Source: Actinernus sp. WN-2022 (Eukaryota; Cnidaria; Anthozoa; Actiniaria; Actinernidae). From it: a DNA stretch of 64,000 nucleotides. The stretch is from positions 7,487,714 through 7,551,713 of the forward strand of contig JAOWCC010001368.1 in the NCBI GenBank assembly GCA_030867875.1, in the 5' to 3' direction. The first letter of the stretch is position 1, and each line of letters starts with the position of its first letter. The notes beneath the pieces were generated by a model. That model was not told the DNA's origin, made no database searches, and saw only the letters and a program-made list of their open reading frames with translations. Both the position numbers and the translations under genes were made by a program. Shown one piece after another: positions 37,601-52,600 of the stretch.

Positions 37601-40600
37601 AGCGTAGATTTCTCCGGGACAAAAGGAACTGGCTCGCCGATGACTGTTCCGAGCCCTGGTTTTTCTCGGTTCTCCGGTTTTCCTCCTCCACAAAAACCAT
37701 GCAACACACTAAATTTATTTCCAATTCGGTCTAATGTACCATTAAAAAATCAGAGTTCAGAGTCGGGTATTAAAATGGCTTTACGTGCTTTCTCAGGCAG
37801 ACTTGGCAAAACAGTTGAAGACGGAGTTGGTTGACCATTTCATTAGCGTATTAGATTCCTCGGATATAGCCACAACATTTGCCAAATTAATCCTCAGATG
37901 AAGCGGGGATGAAGCACTCTAAATCTGCACTCAAAACATGGCGGCTTTGAACTAACAGATCCCAAGATGCATTGCTTTACTCTGAAGACCGCTGACGAAA
38001 ATTGTGCGGGCGCACTCAAACTGCGCGCCATTTCGCCGTTCAAAAGCTAACGGCTTCTTGACGGCGGCTGAGGACATGGAATCTCTTATAATATCTGTAT
38101 AATATGGCTTAAAGACTGAGCAAAGGAGTTTTCAAACCACCCAGGAGATTAGAAATCTATAAAGGTAAGATGCGATCATAAATTGTTGTGAATTGTTGGG
38201 AATTCAATGATGGCTTCACTCAGTTCAGTTTCAATCTTTCATATAATCTGACACAGCTTATAAAGTTATAAGCTTATGCTCTTCACAGGAAACCAGCTCT
38301 GTCCATGTTTGTGTTTACTATAAAATAACAAGAGATTTATGAATATAATTCATTTAACCTTGCTTCCATAGTGTATTTAACTACATGTAGGTTGATATGA
38401 AGCGATCTCCTTTAACAGACTAAAGTCTAAAGTATTAAAATTTAAATATCTGTTATATAGGCACTCAGAGCTCAGCCGCCAGATGGCCTAATGCTCACTT
38501 GATGACTCGCATTTGTTGTAACTGATTGAACAAGAAGAGGTCTATCAGTTGCAGATCAGATCAAGTTCATGAGCTGGAAATTATTGGGGGATAATTTCAG
38601 TGTTGGTGACTCAAGGCCAAGCTCCCACTCAATTGCAATGTAATGGACATTCATAACAGTACAGTTAATTTGTAATTGTTTTATTTTCTGTCGTGATTTG
38701 TCATAGGGATTAGTAATTGGATTGTATGTTACTTCTTTATTCAATATACCAAGTCATTTATGTTGTCTTAAATAAAGGCTAGTTGATCTTGTACCCATTG
38801 TATATTGGCAATTCATTAGCTAATCAAAGTAAAAAGCTGCAGAATTATCTTAACAGAAGTGGTAACATTGTAAAGCATTTTATAGAATGTATGGTAGTGC
38901 ATTTAAATTCTGTTTGTGATTAAATTATTGTTGCTCTTATGCTGCAAAATTTGTATGTGTCATAATTGCTCACTCATGTACATGTATACATAAACAATAG
39001 CCTATTTGTGGTGCCTACTTGTGGTACCTACATTTATGCACTGATATATTTGTCCACAGACATCAGTTCTGAAAAGAAAATTATTCCCAAGAGCAAAGCG
39101 CAAGGTGAATTATGAATCTTTGAAGAACTGATAATGTCCAAGGACAAATATCAGTGCATATTTCAGCAACAACAGTAGGCTATTGCTTGTTATTATTTTG
39201 CACATATTTAAGATCGTGCAGGTTAGAATTTGTCCCCAGTGATGGCAGACTGTCTGTCAAATGACTTAACTGACCAATCACGTGCTGAAAATATGTGCTG
39301 AATTATGAATAATTTATATTACATATTTTTAAGATCTTAAATATTACGTAATCATATAGGATCTGATCTTACTTGAGTCATCCAGATGTTATTAGTCTTT
39401 ATATATTTTAAGTTTGTACATGCATATGTAAAAGTTCAGTCATTGAAATCACTATTTTCCTATCAAATGCATTCGAAAACTGACTAGCACAGTTGTAAGA
39501 TCTTAATAAGAACCAGGAAATATCTTAATATGGTATACTCTTAATAAGAATAATTTGGTAAGATGATTTTAATAAGAACCTGTTTAAAGATCTTAATAAG
39601 AACCTGGTAAGATCTTAATAAGAACCTGGTAAGATCTTAATAAGAATAATTGGTAAGATCTTAATAAGAACCTGGTAAGATCTTAATAAGAATATGGTAA
39701 GATCTTAATAAGAAGCTGGTAAGATCTTAATAAGAACCTGGTAAGATCTTAATAAGAACCTGGTAAGATCTTAATAAGAATCTGGTAAGATCTTGATAAG
39801 AACCTGGTAAGATCTTAATAAGAACCTGGTAAGATCTTAATAAGAATATGGTAAGATCTTAATAAGAATATGGTAAGATCTTAATAAGAACCTGGTAAGA
39901 TCTTAATAAGAATATGGTAAGATCTTAATAAGAACCTGGTAAGATCTTAATAAGATTTTTCTTATTAAGAATCTTATAAGAATCTTAATAAGATTCTTAT
40001 AAGATCTTATAAGATTCTTATAAGATCTTATAAGATTCTTATAAGATTCTTATAAGATTCTTATAAGATTCTTAATAAGAAATTATTTAAGATCTTAATA
40101 AGATTCTTATTAAGATTCTTAATAAGATTTCCACCCGGGAGATTACAGGAATTGAGCCGTCTGTACTTTGTGGCATTTGTGAGGAAAATTTGCAGATTTT
40201 CTTTCCTTTGACGCAAAACACAGTAAAATAAATTTTGATATGAGTCTTTTCATGTTTAGATCTACTTATTGAGCTAAAGTTGATCTTAGGCTTCAGTTCT
40301 CCTTTAATAACTATCTTAACTATTAGTTTAAAAGTTAAAACTATTTACAGAATATAATTATTTGACATAGAAAACTACAATAATTACCAAAACCACCAAT
40401 AGAATGTAAAACTACAAATGTATGTTGATTTCAATCTATTAAAAAGGATGCATCCGTTAATTAATAAAAAAAGAGCATTTAGCAACTTCAGTGCGCACGT
40501 TAGGTAAATGTAGTTGATTGTTTTGTCTAGTTGTATGGCTGGTGATGTTGCCATTAAAACTAAAATAATTCTTAAAAAACTGCAGGCAGCGATTGTTAAT

Positions 40601-43600
40601 ACGTTTCTTAACAAGTTTAAATACATGACTAGTTATCGCACCTACATTGAAGAGTACATGTAGTCCACCTTACATTTGTCCAAGGATCTGTCATGGTCGT
40701 CCATTGTTGTTATTTAATTCTTGCCATGCACCTTTGTAGTTTCTCTAGAGAGAAACTGTTTCCCTCAATGCATTAAAGGCAGATCATTTAATTTTTACAT
40801 AGTGTGTGAAGTTTGATTGTTCGTATTTTCCTGTCATACACAGATATGATCTACTGTGCATAGAGGGCCTATCAAGAGCAATTCTGGTCTTCCTGGAAAA
40901 GTATGTATTACACATGTGACGCAAGTGGTAAGCGATTCACCTCTCACCTCTGTGGCCTGGGTTCAATTCCCATTCGCAGCGCCACATGTGAGTTGAGTTT
41001 GTTGGTATCTTGCTCTTGCTCTGAGGGTTTTTTCTGCATGTTCTCCGGTATTCCTCTCTCTTCAAAAACCAACATACTTAATTCGAATTCAATCTGTGGT
41101 TTAGTTGGGTCCTGACCAATGTCTGTTTTCACTTATGGCGAAAACAGTCTAAAACATTATTTAAGGCAAATATCCATAGAACTCTTGTACAAGTTTTGAA
41201 ACAGGAGGAGACCTATGTTGATGTCACGGTATTAATTGAAAAAGTTTCTAAAACGTCCTTACACTCGTTCTCAATAACACGTGCAGGTTCGAAATTGAAT
41301 TTCCAACGGAAAACGTCAATTTGGTGGATGTCACTCAACTATATTTCTATGGCAACACTGGTCTGCATGCTAAATAAAACGTCGCCATACAACTCCCAGA
41401 TGTGGAGGAAACATAAATAGTGTAGGAGATCAACGAAATCGTAAGTAATTTGAGGCGACATAGGTAGAGATATGAAGGAAACTAAGCCGAAAAACGATTG
41501 TTATTTGCTTGAATTCCTCACCGAAATGGGCTATTGCACTTAATATGCGTATCCCCCCCTGTTGAGGACCAAGGAATTCTGCAGGGTCACCAAATAAATT
41601 TTCAAGGAATTCTTTGGGGATACCATATAAATAGAGAGGAATTCTTTGGGGGCACATATCAAATTTAGAGGAATTTTTTGGGGACAAAGTGAATATTTGG
41701 ACAATTCTTCAGGGGTTGAAGTCAATTCTTCAGGGTAACACTACTTTCCACCATGGAATTCTTCAGGTGTTTTTAATTTCAGAGGAATTCTTTAAGGGTA
41801 CAACTCAAAATATGGTCCTCAACGCAAATTAAGTGCAATAGCCCAATGTCAGTCGAGAGTGGAGAGCATTGCCGATAATCCATGTCCTGAGAGTTTAAAA
41901 AAAATATTTGCCCTGTCGAATGTTGTCATCGAGGTAGAGCTCGAGGGTATTGCTCAATAAAACCTCTTATAAGGAGCATACATGTATCTGCAACTGGATG
42001 AATAAAAATAACTATAATTCTTTTTCCAAGACCTTTGAAGCTATATAAACAATCAGATTTCTTATACACAAACCGCTCGCTCACACATATGCACATAAAG
42101 TTTATGCGATTTCCCTATTTTGATCTTATCGAATCTTATACACAAACCGCTCGCTCATGATCACACATAAAGTTTATGCGATTTCCCTATTTTGATCTTA
42201 TACACAAATCGCTCGCTCACACATAAAGTTTATGTGATTTCCCTATTTTGATCTTATACACAAACCGCTCGCTCACACAAAGTTTATGCGATTTCCCTAT
42301 TTTGATCTTATACACAAACCGCTCGCTCACACATAAAGTTTATGTGATTTCCCTATTTTGCAAACCCTTGGCTCTAAGCATGATTACTCTCCATCTAAGC
42401 GACTTTGGGAAAGACTTTGCCATGTTTATAAAATGCTAGTTCAGGGCTCGAAATTAAGGAAAAAAAGGAGGCGTAGTTTTACTCCTAAGTGGAAAACGTT
42501 AGGCGTAAAACGAAAAAATCTAGGCGTATTTACGCCCGTATCGGGCGCAATTTCGAGCCCTGTAGTTTCCCGAATTTACTCACACAACGGTTCACTTCAA
42601 ACTCCATGGAAACCGTTTGATTGACATCCACCAGAAACGACTTCGAAGTTCGAACCTGCACGTGTTATTGAGAACGAGTGTAACGTCATGATCATTATAA
42701 AAACAAAAATAAAATAACAACAACAAAAGATCTTCCTATTTATTTATTTATATATTTTTACTTATTTATTCATAGTTATTGTAAATTTGTTTAATTATTG
42801 TAAAATTTGTATAGTTATCACAAAATATCTTCCGTGTAAATAATAACTATTAGCGGACCTATCTCTATATAAGTAACATAATTATTACTTTGGTACGAAT
42901 TGTACAATTCGTACCGTGACGTCATATTCGTACAACGATAATACCTAACCCTGGCTACAAACCCAACCCTAACCCTCCACCAGGGTTTAGGATGTTTAGA
43001 GCTAATTAGTAATTTGTACAGTCGTTCGTACAATTCGTACCGATAGAATAATCCTTCATTATAACACTACCCGCCTCGATTAGCTAAGCTATCTGCGGGT
43101 GTGTTAAGTAATATGTATTTATAGATACTTGTTAATAAACTTGAAACTTGAAAACTTGAAAACTTGAAACTTGACTTTGATCAGCCTCTATGGTTGTTTT
43201 AGGTCCCATTAAAAATTAATTAAAATTCAGAGTTTTTGTGTATACATTTACACCTATACCTATCTCAACAAAGGTTGCCACAGACATTAGTGGCAAACAG
43301 CAAATAACAAATAACAAAGGACATTCCCAGATTAAATAAACCAGCTACAAAAATTACATAGATTGTAAGGTAGTTTACCAACTGAAGGAACATGCCCCAT
43401 ACAATGTACATATATATGTACATTGTATATTACATGTATATTGGTGGGTTAGCTGTACACAAACGTTTTAATATCCAAAGTGATGGAACATTAAGAATGT
43501 ATATTACCATCAAGTTTATTTGTATGCACTTACATGTAAGTTATAATTAATAACAAGGGTGGTACACTGTAATTCAGAAACGGAACATGGACCAAAAAAA

Positions 43601-46600
43601 ATAATGTTGAATAATATATAAAGTTGGAAGTTCAGTTCTCAAGGCTGCATAAAGCAGTGCTTGAGAGCTCAGTCACCAGGTAACCCTGGCAACCGAGCAG
43701 CCCAGCACACTGGGTCACAAAAGTGTATGAAAGGGAGGAGGGAAAGCTGCGAGTGATCACAGTGACTTGCAACTGACTAGCAAACTCCAAATGATGAGCA
43801 ATAACAATTTAACACACAGTCCTGGATGAGAACTTCTGGTTGACTCGAAAGCTTTCGCTCCTTTGACCACTGCGCACATTTGTATTATTTATTTAATCTT
43901 ATAATTTCATGTATCTTTTTTACAATTGGCTATCTTTGTATATGTAATTATTGTGTTGTAAATAGTGCGAAATAAACTGAAACTGAGAACTATAACCCAG
44001 GGCCATATGAGCTTGCCACAGGGCCCCCAGTAGTTTCTGGATATTTACCCATGCCTAATTTACATTTGAAGGGCTCTGTGCAAAAAGGGCGTACATGTAA
44101 GTGTCTCCTGATCACATAATTCTAAATTCTCCTTCAATTTCTTTGTTTTCTAAGGGAGAATTTAGAACGTGATCAAGAGTCACTTACACCCTTTTTGCAC
44201 ACAGCCCAAGTTCATTTAATCTTGACCAAAAGGGATTGTGTTTGTAGCAGGAAGTCTGGTAGATTCGTTGTTTTTGGGGTGAGACAAAAGCTGTAAGACA
44301 AATACAGGTACATGTACATGTATCAATGATTTCCTTGAAATCGATTTTTGAATTACACCATAGATTTTCCCATTCTGCATTAAGCTGGACACTCAGTTAT
44401 ATAAGCCACAGTCATTTGTTGTTTGTCTGTTTAAAGTTTTGAAATTAATGTAGGTGTACATAATTATGTAGAGTTTTAATAGATCAGTCTTACTGTATGT
44501 ACATTTGTACATTCCTTTGGTTTTCAAACTCCATACATGTACATGACTGTATAATATATTTACAGTACATGGGCCTACGTGTTAATAATATATAGCAGGG
44601 AGTTCATTAGAAGCCAGATACTGCCAGAGTTCCAAGTTCATTCTGACTCATACAGCCACCTACTCTGTATGTTAATGTTGAAAAAGATATTGAAATAATT
44701 AAAGCAAATATGTACTTTTCATTCATGGCTGCTTACTCAAACATTTATTGAAAACTCAGGCTGTGTAGTAGTAATTTTGTTTTCCTTTAAAGAAAACAGG
44801 CTCCAAGGTACAAAGCTGTCAAGCCTGAAGGGGCCATAGAAAGACTGGTAATATCAAACAATGTAAGCACATGTAATGTATGAATTTCACTTTAGGAGTA
44901 GCTAGCTGTAGTTAATAAATGTAGTTCGTTAATTTTGCCTAATGGAAGTTGGGTGCCTGGATCCAAGAGCCTAAGGAACACACAAAGCCCCAAGATGGAA
45001 TACCATCCCCATGCTGGCAATCCCCACAACCCAGCCCACACACCACCCAGCTGGCACCCATCATACTGAATTCAGTGGAAGCAAGGGAAACTAGATAATT
45101 ATTAGGGGAGGCGGGATACAAACTGGCTGCTGCATGGCAAATACACCACCAAAGCCTGCTGCTATAAATGCAGACCATGCATTCCGCTCAAGCACACCTC
45201 ACACCTATTTCTTAAGAAAATAATGTTTCATTGATTAACTCGTATTATTTATTATTATATATTAATTAGTAGTAATAGCTACAGAATGAGTGGCCATGCC
45301 TTTATTGATAAAGTAATCTGATAAAGTACATGTATGGATACAAATTGAAGGGTTGTGTGCGAAAAGGGCTTAAGTGATTCTTGATCACATTCTAAATTCT
45401 CCCTTAGAAAACAAAGTAATTGAAGGAGAATTGAGAATGTGATCAAGAGTCACTTACGCCCTTTTTGCACACAGCCCTTCAATTATGTATCTGACTTATC
45501 AAAGGTCTAGATCTACATTTGTATAGAGGCCGAGAAAATCGAAGCAAAAGTTTATGCGTATCGAGCTTAACCATGCTAAATACCAAGAGCGCTCAACCGG
45601 CGACAAATCGGATTAGCAGACTTGTTAAATACAGTAAATACATGAAATATAAGATCAGAAAGTTCACCAAATTTGTCTCTGCGAGTGTAAAGAATAGTGT
45701 TACTGACAGATGTGTTAATTAATATGAGAAGCTATCAATTAACCACACACAATCATGCAAACACGTGGGACAATAGAACGAAACGTGATCCCGAGCCGGC
45801 TAAAAGATCCTTCCCGTATAAGGAAAGAAGTATATCTGGTATTTAGCCGGTCATGGGGTCGTTTAGCTTGATACGAGATCAGGAAAAACAGTCTGTATCA
45901 GATTTACAGATCACTTATCGCTCATTGATTTCCTTTGTTTTTGCTTCATGAATTATTAATGAGTTTGATAAGTACATGGCTATTAATGAGTGAAGAATTA
46001 GTTTAAAAGAATCATAGATGTTTACTGTGCTGTACAATTCATTTGACATGACTTTAATAACGTTACTTTGTAATCATTAACAGACCGCTGCAGTCAGGCC
46101 ACACTGTGTTGCAGCAATTCTCAGGAATATCACATTCACTCAAACCAGCTATAATAGCTTTATAGAACTCCAAGACAAGCTCCATCACAACCTCTGTCGA
46201 CGTAGGTCCTTGGTTGCCATAGGAACACATGATTATGACACTATTAAGGGTCCATTTCTATATGATGCCAGACCACCTAAAGATATAAAGTTCAAACCAC
46301 TTGCTCAAGTAAGTGTATGTTTGGCTAAAGGCAATGTTCATTGTTCACAGATTCTTAGCAATAACTTACCAGTATGCCACAAATTCAATTAGCTCAAGGT
46401 AATAATAGTGTAATGGACTGAGGTCATGGCCTGGCCAAAGCCGGCTAAACACAATGCACACAGAGAGTCGACTATGGTAGTCATGATCATATATATCAGG
46501 ATGCAGTCTGAACAGTTTTACTTATTAAATGACATACATTTTATAACAGGGTGGTTGTGTGTAAATGTACGAGTCAGTATAAATAAAAGCTTGATTGATT

Positions 46601-49600
46601 GACAGGATCAATATATAACATTACTAGCTATATATACATTGTATTATGGGATCTGATGTACATAATGTTAATTGTGTATCATATATAACACAAAGTAACA
46701 CATTCCAGTCATGTTACAATAGATCAAAAATAGAAATAAAGTATATTAATCCACAAATAAAGGATTTAAAGGGGGAATTGAAAGGAGTATTATTATTGTT
46801 GTAGTACAATATAATTAATATATAGCAAGAAAGTAAATCGATACTAGTAAGTAGTTTAACTAATAATAAGGTCTGTTTCTTTCCCTTAATAGACAAAAGA
46901 ATTCACTGCTGTTGAACTTATGGAACTTTACAAGGTAAACAAAAACCAGGAATTTTGTAGGAATTTGACACTTATATCTGTCAATAGCTGATGTTACAGT
47001 GGCATCTACGAATAGCAGTTTCAGCGGTATTGACCCAAATGCCTCACTTCGATGTAATGAAGCGCCATTGAAACCATCATTCTTCTATGACACCAACACA
47101 CTCTTAAACAAGCACAACTAATTTAGATACAAAGTGTGAAAAGTGCTTCATTACATCGAAGTGTAGAGGTGTTCGGGTCAATACCACTGCAACTGCTATT
47201 CATAGATGCCACTGACTAATATCAGCTGTTGTCCAACATGTAGCTATAGCTAAGGTCAGATCAATACTACATGTAGCTAGACAATACTGTAATTTAATTA
47301 GTAGGATACTAAGTCGAACAGAAGGAAATAGACAGCAGTCAGACAAGTGGCCTGCAATGTTGATAATCTATTGATAAATGATTACATGGTCATTGTCCAC
47401 TGTCCAACGACAATCTTTTACACAAGCATGTAATGTTTGTTGTGATGCAGACTGGTTTTTATGATCATACAATGTAGGACAATTAATTCTAACCAAAACA
47501 GAGCTCCTTTAAAATTTAAATAGTTGGGTATATTTTTCTAATGATGCCAGTTACATTAGCCAGAAGAGAGTTTATGTTATCAGACTGATGCACAGGATTA
47601 TGACAGGGGGATATTACTGGGGGACGTTATTACTGGGGGTGCTAATATCACCAAGATTTTATGGCACTTAATTATTTAATAATATGTCATTGAAGTAAAT
47701 TTTCAAAATTTGTGGTTGAAGGGTGAGAGTCACTTGAAACAATACTTAGGGATCATCAAAGACAAACCTGTCTATCCAGTCATCTATGATAGGAACAATG
47801 TCATCCTCTCCATGCCACCAATCATCAATGGTGAGTACATAATTATCTCGTTGTTCCTTGTTTATAAATTTTCCCAGGAAGTACAATGTACATGTACATG
47901 TATGTTGTACTTGATTAGGCTTGATAGATCTAGCTGTGTTTCGGGGGAAAGATGCAGTCATGTTATACCATTTTCTTTTTATTTTCTGCAGGAGAACATT
48001 CAAAAATTACTTTGAACTCGAAAAATGTGTTCATTGAGAGTACAGCCACAGATTTACACAAGGTAATATTTTTCAGAGGCAGTTGCTTTGACTAGTTCCC
48101 TTCTAGTAAAATATGGTCCGAAAACCGCACAGCCGCACAGAAAAACGTAAAAAACCGCAATACCATACTTTGTAGATGGTTGTATATTTGTCATTTTTAG
48201 ATGCATGTCATGTTATATGCCATACCATACCGATTACCGTACGTGTCCTAAAATTTATAATAACCGCGAACCGCTTAGTCTTGTAAAACCGCAACACCGC
48301 AGGTAAAAAAATAAATTTACCGCAAAACCGCACCAAAAATACCACAAAACCGCATCACTGCAAACCCTTACGCCCCCTCAGTAAAAGTACTAAATACAGG
48401 ACTTACATGTACCATGCCAAATCTTAAGTCAAAATTCCAATGGAAAGTCTGATTATTTAAACCGTAATTTCCAACTCCGACTGTCCACCTGGTTTAGATT
48501 TGAGAGACATCATCCAATCAACTCAAGAAAATAAATGTGGCTATACTTTAGTATGCAGAAGGGAAGAGTGAGCTTTACATGTATATCAGAATGTCTACAG
48601 AGCTTGTATTCAAAGTCGGAAGCATAAAAAATACCCTTATAGCTGATGTGTAGTGCAAGTGTTGATTGGATGATGTCACGAAACAGACTGCATTAACAAA
48701 ACATTGCTCAGTTGCAAACTGAATCACGATGGACAGTGTTTCAAAGGTTTACGCAGTCTACTTCTTGTCTGGCCATTGCATCCAGTTGATTATCTACCAA
48801 TACAACACAGCCGCTCATTCTATAAATAGTCTGTACATTGTACTTATGTTTTAATGTTTTAACTTTTCAGGCAAAAATAGTCCTGGATACCCTGGTTACA
48901 ATGTTTAGTGTTTACTGTAACGAACCCTTTATGTGAGTACTGAGACATGAATTTGATTATCCTTATTTGTGATATTGACACTTTATTCCATCTTCAATCT
49001 CTATCCATCTATAATATACTGGTAATAAAATCCTGGCTATAAGCCCTGGGCTTATATACAGTAGATACAACTTCGTGAGTTTTTTTTTGGGGGGGGGGGG
49101 GCATGCAGGGTGCGTATAACTGGAGGGGCTAACAATGTATATCCAAAGGTGTTTAACTACATGTAACTGGGATGAGAAAAACCTTTGGAAATATGTTAAC
49201 AGAAAACTACCATACTTTAACACTTTTTGACACTAGCTTTTTCGCCATCCATACATATTTTTTATTGTTTATAAGTTTTTGATTTACTTGTGTTGAAGTA
49301 TGCAACATTACGATAAAAAAAATAGTTTTCAGTCAATTTAAAGAGGTGAGCATAGAGTTCCAGGAGAGAAGGGGGGATTATATCTGGGAGGCTTATACAT
49401 TGTAACCAGAAAGGATTTTATGTTAATACCAGACCGTTGGCTTATAACTAGGGGAATCTTATATGGGGGATCGTATGGTATACATCACATGTTCCATTTA
49501 TAACAGGTGTTAATAAAAGTAAATTTATTTAGTTTCTGGAGTGGTTTTCGATTGTGTGTAGACAAGAGAGCACAAGTAAGAGAGGGAATCTTGTAGAGCG

Positions 49601-52600
49601 CAGTGTGCAATGACAATGTCTAATCAAATCTATTTTAGTAACCGGAAGCAGCTGAAGCAAAGTGTGCGCGGGCGCGCGACGACTGTCTCATAGTGCAAAA
49701 AGATTTGTTCACCATGTATATGAGATTGTAGCCCACTTGCGCACTTCTCAGCTGCTTCCAGTTACTAAAAATAGATGTTATTCGACATCATCGCACAAGT
49801 GCACGTATTGGAGATTCCCTCTCTTAATACTTATGCTCTCTTGGTGTTGAAAGTGATAGAGCAGGTTTCAATTGAGTGTCGAACGTTTTCGGTGATTGCT
49901 TTGGGTTTGCGTTTACTTAGCTTTTCTATTGGCTGTGAAAATATTTTGTAATCAGTCAGCCAATCAAATTCCATAGTAAAACCAATCGTGGTTTTGGTCC
50001 GTCACGCCATCAATCCACGATTGCGTTTACTTTTCCTCCTGATTGGTTGCTTTCTCATGTCAGTGAAACCAATCGGTATTCACTTTAGTTCGTGATTGGT
50101 TCGTTGTAATTGCTTTGGTTTTGGTTTTACTACAGTCTATTGGAACCTGCTCTAAGAGACTGCTTTGGTTTTGTGTTTTCCTGGCTTTTCTATTGGCTGC
50201 GAAATATGTTCTGTAACCAGACAATCAATTTCTAAACAAAAAACAAACATTTTGTTGGTCCATCGCGCAGTCAATTTTAGTGTGAGTTATTCACGATTGC
50301 ATTTACTTTGCCTCGTGATTGGTTCAAGTAAAACCAATCGTGAATTACTTCAGTTCGTGATTGTCTCATTGCGTTTTTCTTGCTTCTGTGATTGACTCTG
50401 TAATTACTTTGGTTAAAGTTTTACGACACTCAACCTGGGATGCAGGTTGGCGCAGTGGTAGAACACTCGCCTCTCACCGCTGCGGTGCCGGCTTCGATTC
50501 CCGGATCGGGCACCGTATGTGAGTTAGGTTTGTTTGTTGATTCCTTATCTGCATTCGAGGGTTTTTCTCCGGGTTCTCCGGTTTTCCTCCCTCCGTAAAA
50601 ATCAACCGTGAGTCGAGTGTAGTGTGTCCAAAACAGTTAATGTAGTGGGGAGTGTGTGAGGAGTAAAAGCACGCCCCCACCAGCTTTAAGCTGTAATACT
50701 CAGCCTGCTATAACAAAACAAAAAATTAAATCTAAAACCGCTCTAAAGTTCAATATTAATTATCATGTTTTTGGAGAATGAATTATTGCATGTTAGTTCA
50801 AGTTAATCATGGATATTTTTTCTTTGCAGAGTAGAATGTGTTGAGGTGGAACAGCCTGATGGTTCTGTTTTAATCTATCCGGTTAGTATCAATGATAATT
50901 TTGTTTGGACAAAAATACTAATTATAGCAGAGCTCCTGTGCGGGCCAAACGCGAACGAGCTCCCAAGGAGAGAAATCACTCACTTAATTAATTCATGAAA
51001 TGGCAATATAAACTAACTAAAACCCTATCCTGAACCATAAAAAAACCTAACCGGTCAGTAAACAAGATCTTACCCACCTAGAGCTAGGGTTCCCGCTCCT
51101 ACTACTCGTAAGGCAAACGTCGCAACCACTACTCTAAACAGCCATCGTCACTCAATTGCTGTCAAATTTTAAAATTTTAAAACCACTGCTATATAATCTA
51201 TGTATTTTTCGCCAATCAGAATGAGTAAGCGATTCCTCTCCTTAGGAACTCTGAAACGCGAGCGGAGCACCATAGAGCCCACAGCCAGCCAATCATAGGA
51301 GTGAGTAATCACAAGTAACTCGTAAATGGCTTCCCTGTGAGCCAATAACAAACCAAAGCAAAACCAATTTGCGTTTGGTTTTACTTTGGAATCTGATTGG
51401 TTGGTTTACTTTCTCAGCCAATAGGAGAGCTTAGTAAACGCAAAACCAAAACACTTCCGACACTCAATTGAAATCCGCTACAATTATATATTAAGGATGA
51501 GAGCAAAAATTGGCTGACTTCCGGATTCCCTTGCGTCCAAACCCCGATTCGCGGTGTGTGGCGAGCGATGTACCTAAACAAGTGCTACACTTGCGCACGC
51601 ACTGTTAAAACATTGGCCAATAGCTAGTGATCAGTGTTTTTTTCTTTTTGTTCATTTTTGGTTATCTTCTTTTTTCTTCTAAAGTTTTACACTGATTTCC
51701 CTTTATTTTACCATTTATTTTTGTGTTTTTATCGTAGTTTTCTTTATATAATTTTCGTTTTTTTACCCCGGTCATTACGTACCTCAGTTCAGATAATTGC
51801 TGGCTTTCACTCAATCCCCAGAGATTCAAATGACAAAGGACATGGCGACCATGTTGGTGCCCCAACAAAAGAAGCTAACGTGGAATATTCATAATTATCA
51901 CCCATTGTTTTCGTAGTCTAAAACAAAGACAAATCCCATCTGAGGGAGGCTCAATGCCGCAGAACAATGGATTTTATCGTAATTGTATTGCTACAAATAC
52001 GTGAATATACGCGTGGCCTCTTATTAACCGAGTCCGAGGTCCGTACTGTAAGTTATTGACAAAGTTGTTTCCTTTTTTTTATGGCCGAAGTGCGAAGCAC
52101 ACAGGCTATAAATAAGGGGGAAAAGAGGATGCATAACTTACAGTACGAACCAAGCAAACGAGGTTTAAAGGAGCTGTGTCGCGGTGAGGGACACGCCTTT
52201 ATGTTCCGGGTCGGAACATAATTATTTTCAGTAGTTTTCATATAAACTGACTATCCCAGCACACGTGTGGGATGGATGAAATCAAAGTTAATATGCAAAA
52301 ATGATTAACAAACTGTGCGGAGATTGGTCTTCAAGGAAAATATTAGATTTCCTTTCAATAAATCAATAAGGGAGGGGACTTTAAATGTTTCGAGCCAATA
52401 GCCCACTTCCGCGATATGCTTTACTTGTCACGCACAAAGGATTCAATACGAGGCTCCGTGCTAAATTAAATTAATTCTTTTCTCTGTGAAAAGCCGAATA
52501 AATGTAATTTAGCACGGGGCCTCGTATTGAAACCTTTGTGCGTGACAAGTAAAGCATATCGCGGAAGTGGGCTATTGACAGCCACCAATCGAACATTGAT

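Larger units (their letters stand above)
34831..39494. other. Interior of FARSB intron 3, right half
   Basis: Holds a TA-flanked MITE (35873-36055), a GGAATTCC-rich stretch (37075-37370) and a SINE fragment (37645-37733). The rest is AT-rich with no supported ORF. The segment around 36540-36930 could be a decayed LINE 3' region, but I cannot support it. Confidence 0.5.
28642..40307. mobile_element. Candidate 11.7-kb T2/Kolobok-type unit filling FARSB intron 3
   Basis: Left terminus TTAAAGGACAACTGAACCC (28642) and right terminus, on the complement, TTAAAGGAGAACTGAAGCC (ending 40307) match at about 22 of 24 positions and extend into CTAAATCAA / CTAAGATCAA. Both begin TTAA-AGG, the hallmark of T2/Kolobok DNA transposons, which duplicate TTAA. 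Related arrays lie inside each end, plus a third in the middle. No transposase ORF is recognised, so it may instead be two or more elements side by side. Confidence 0.55.

Noticed and set aside
42950..42990. Telomere-like accctaaccct repeat
   Set aside because: Only two or three imperfect units, inside a small inverted element.
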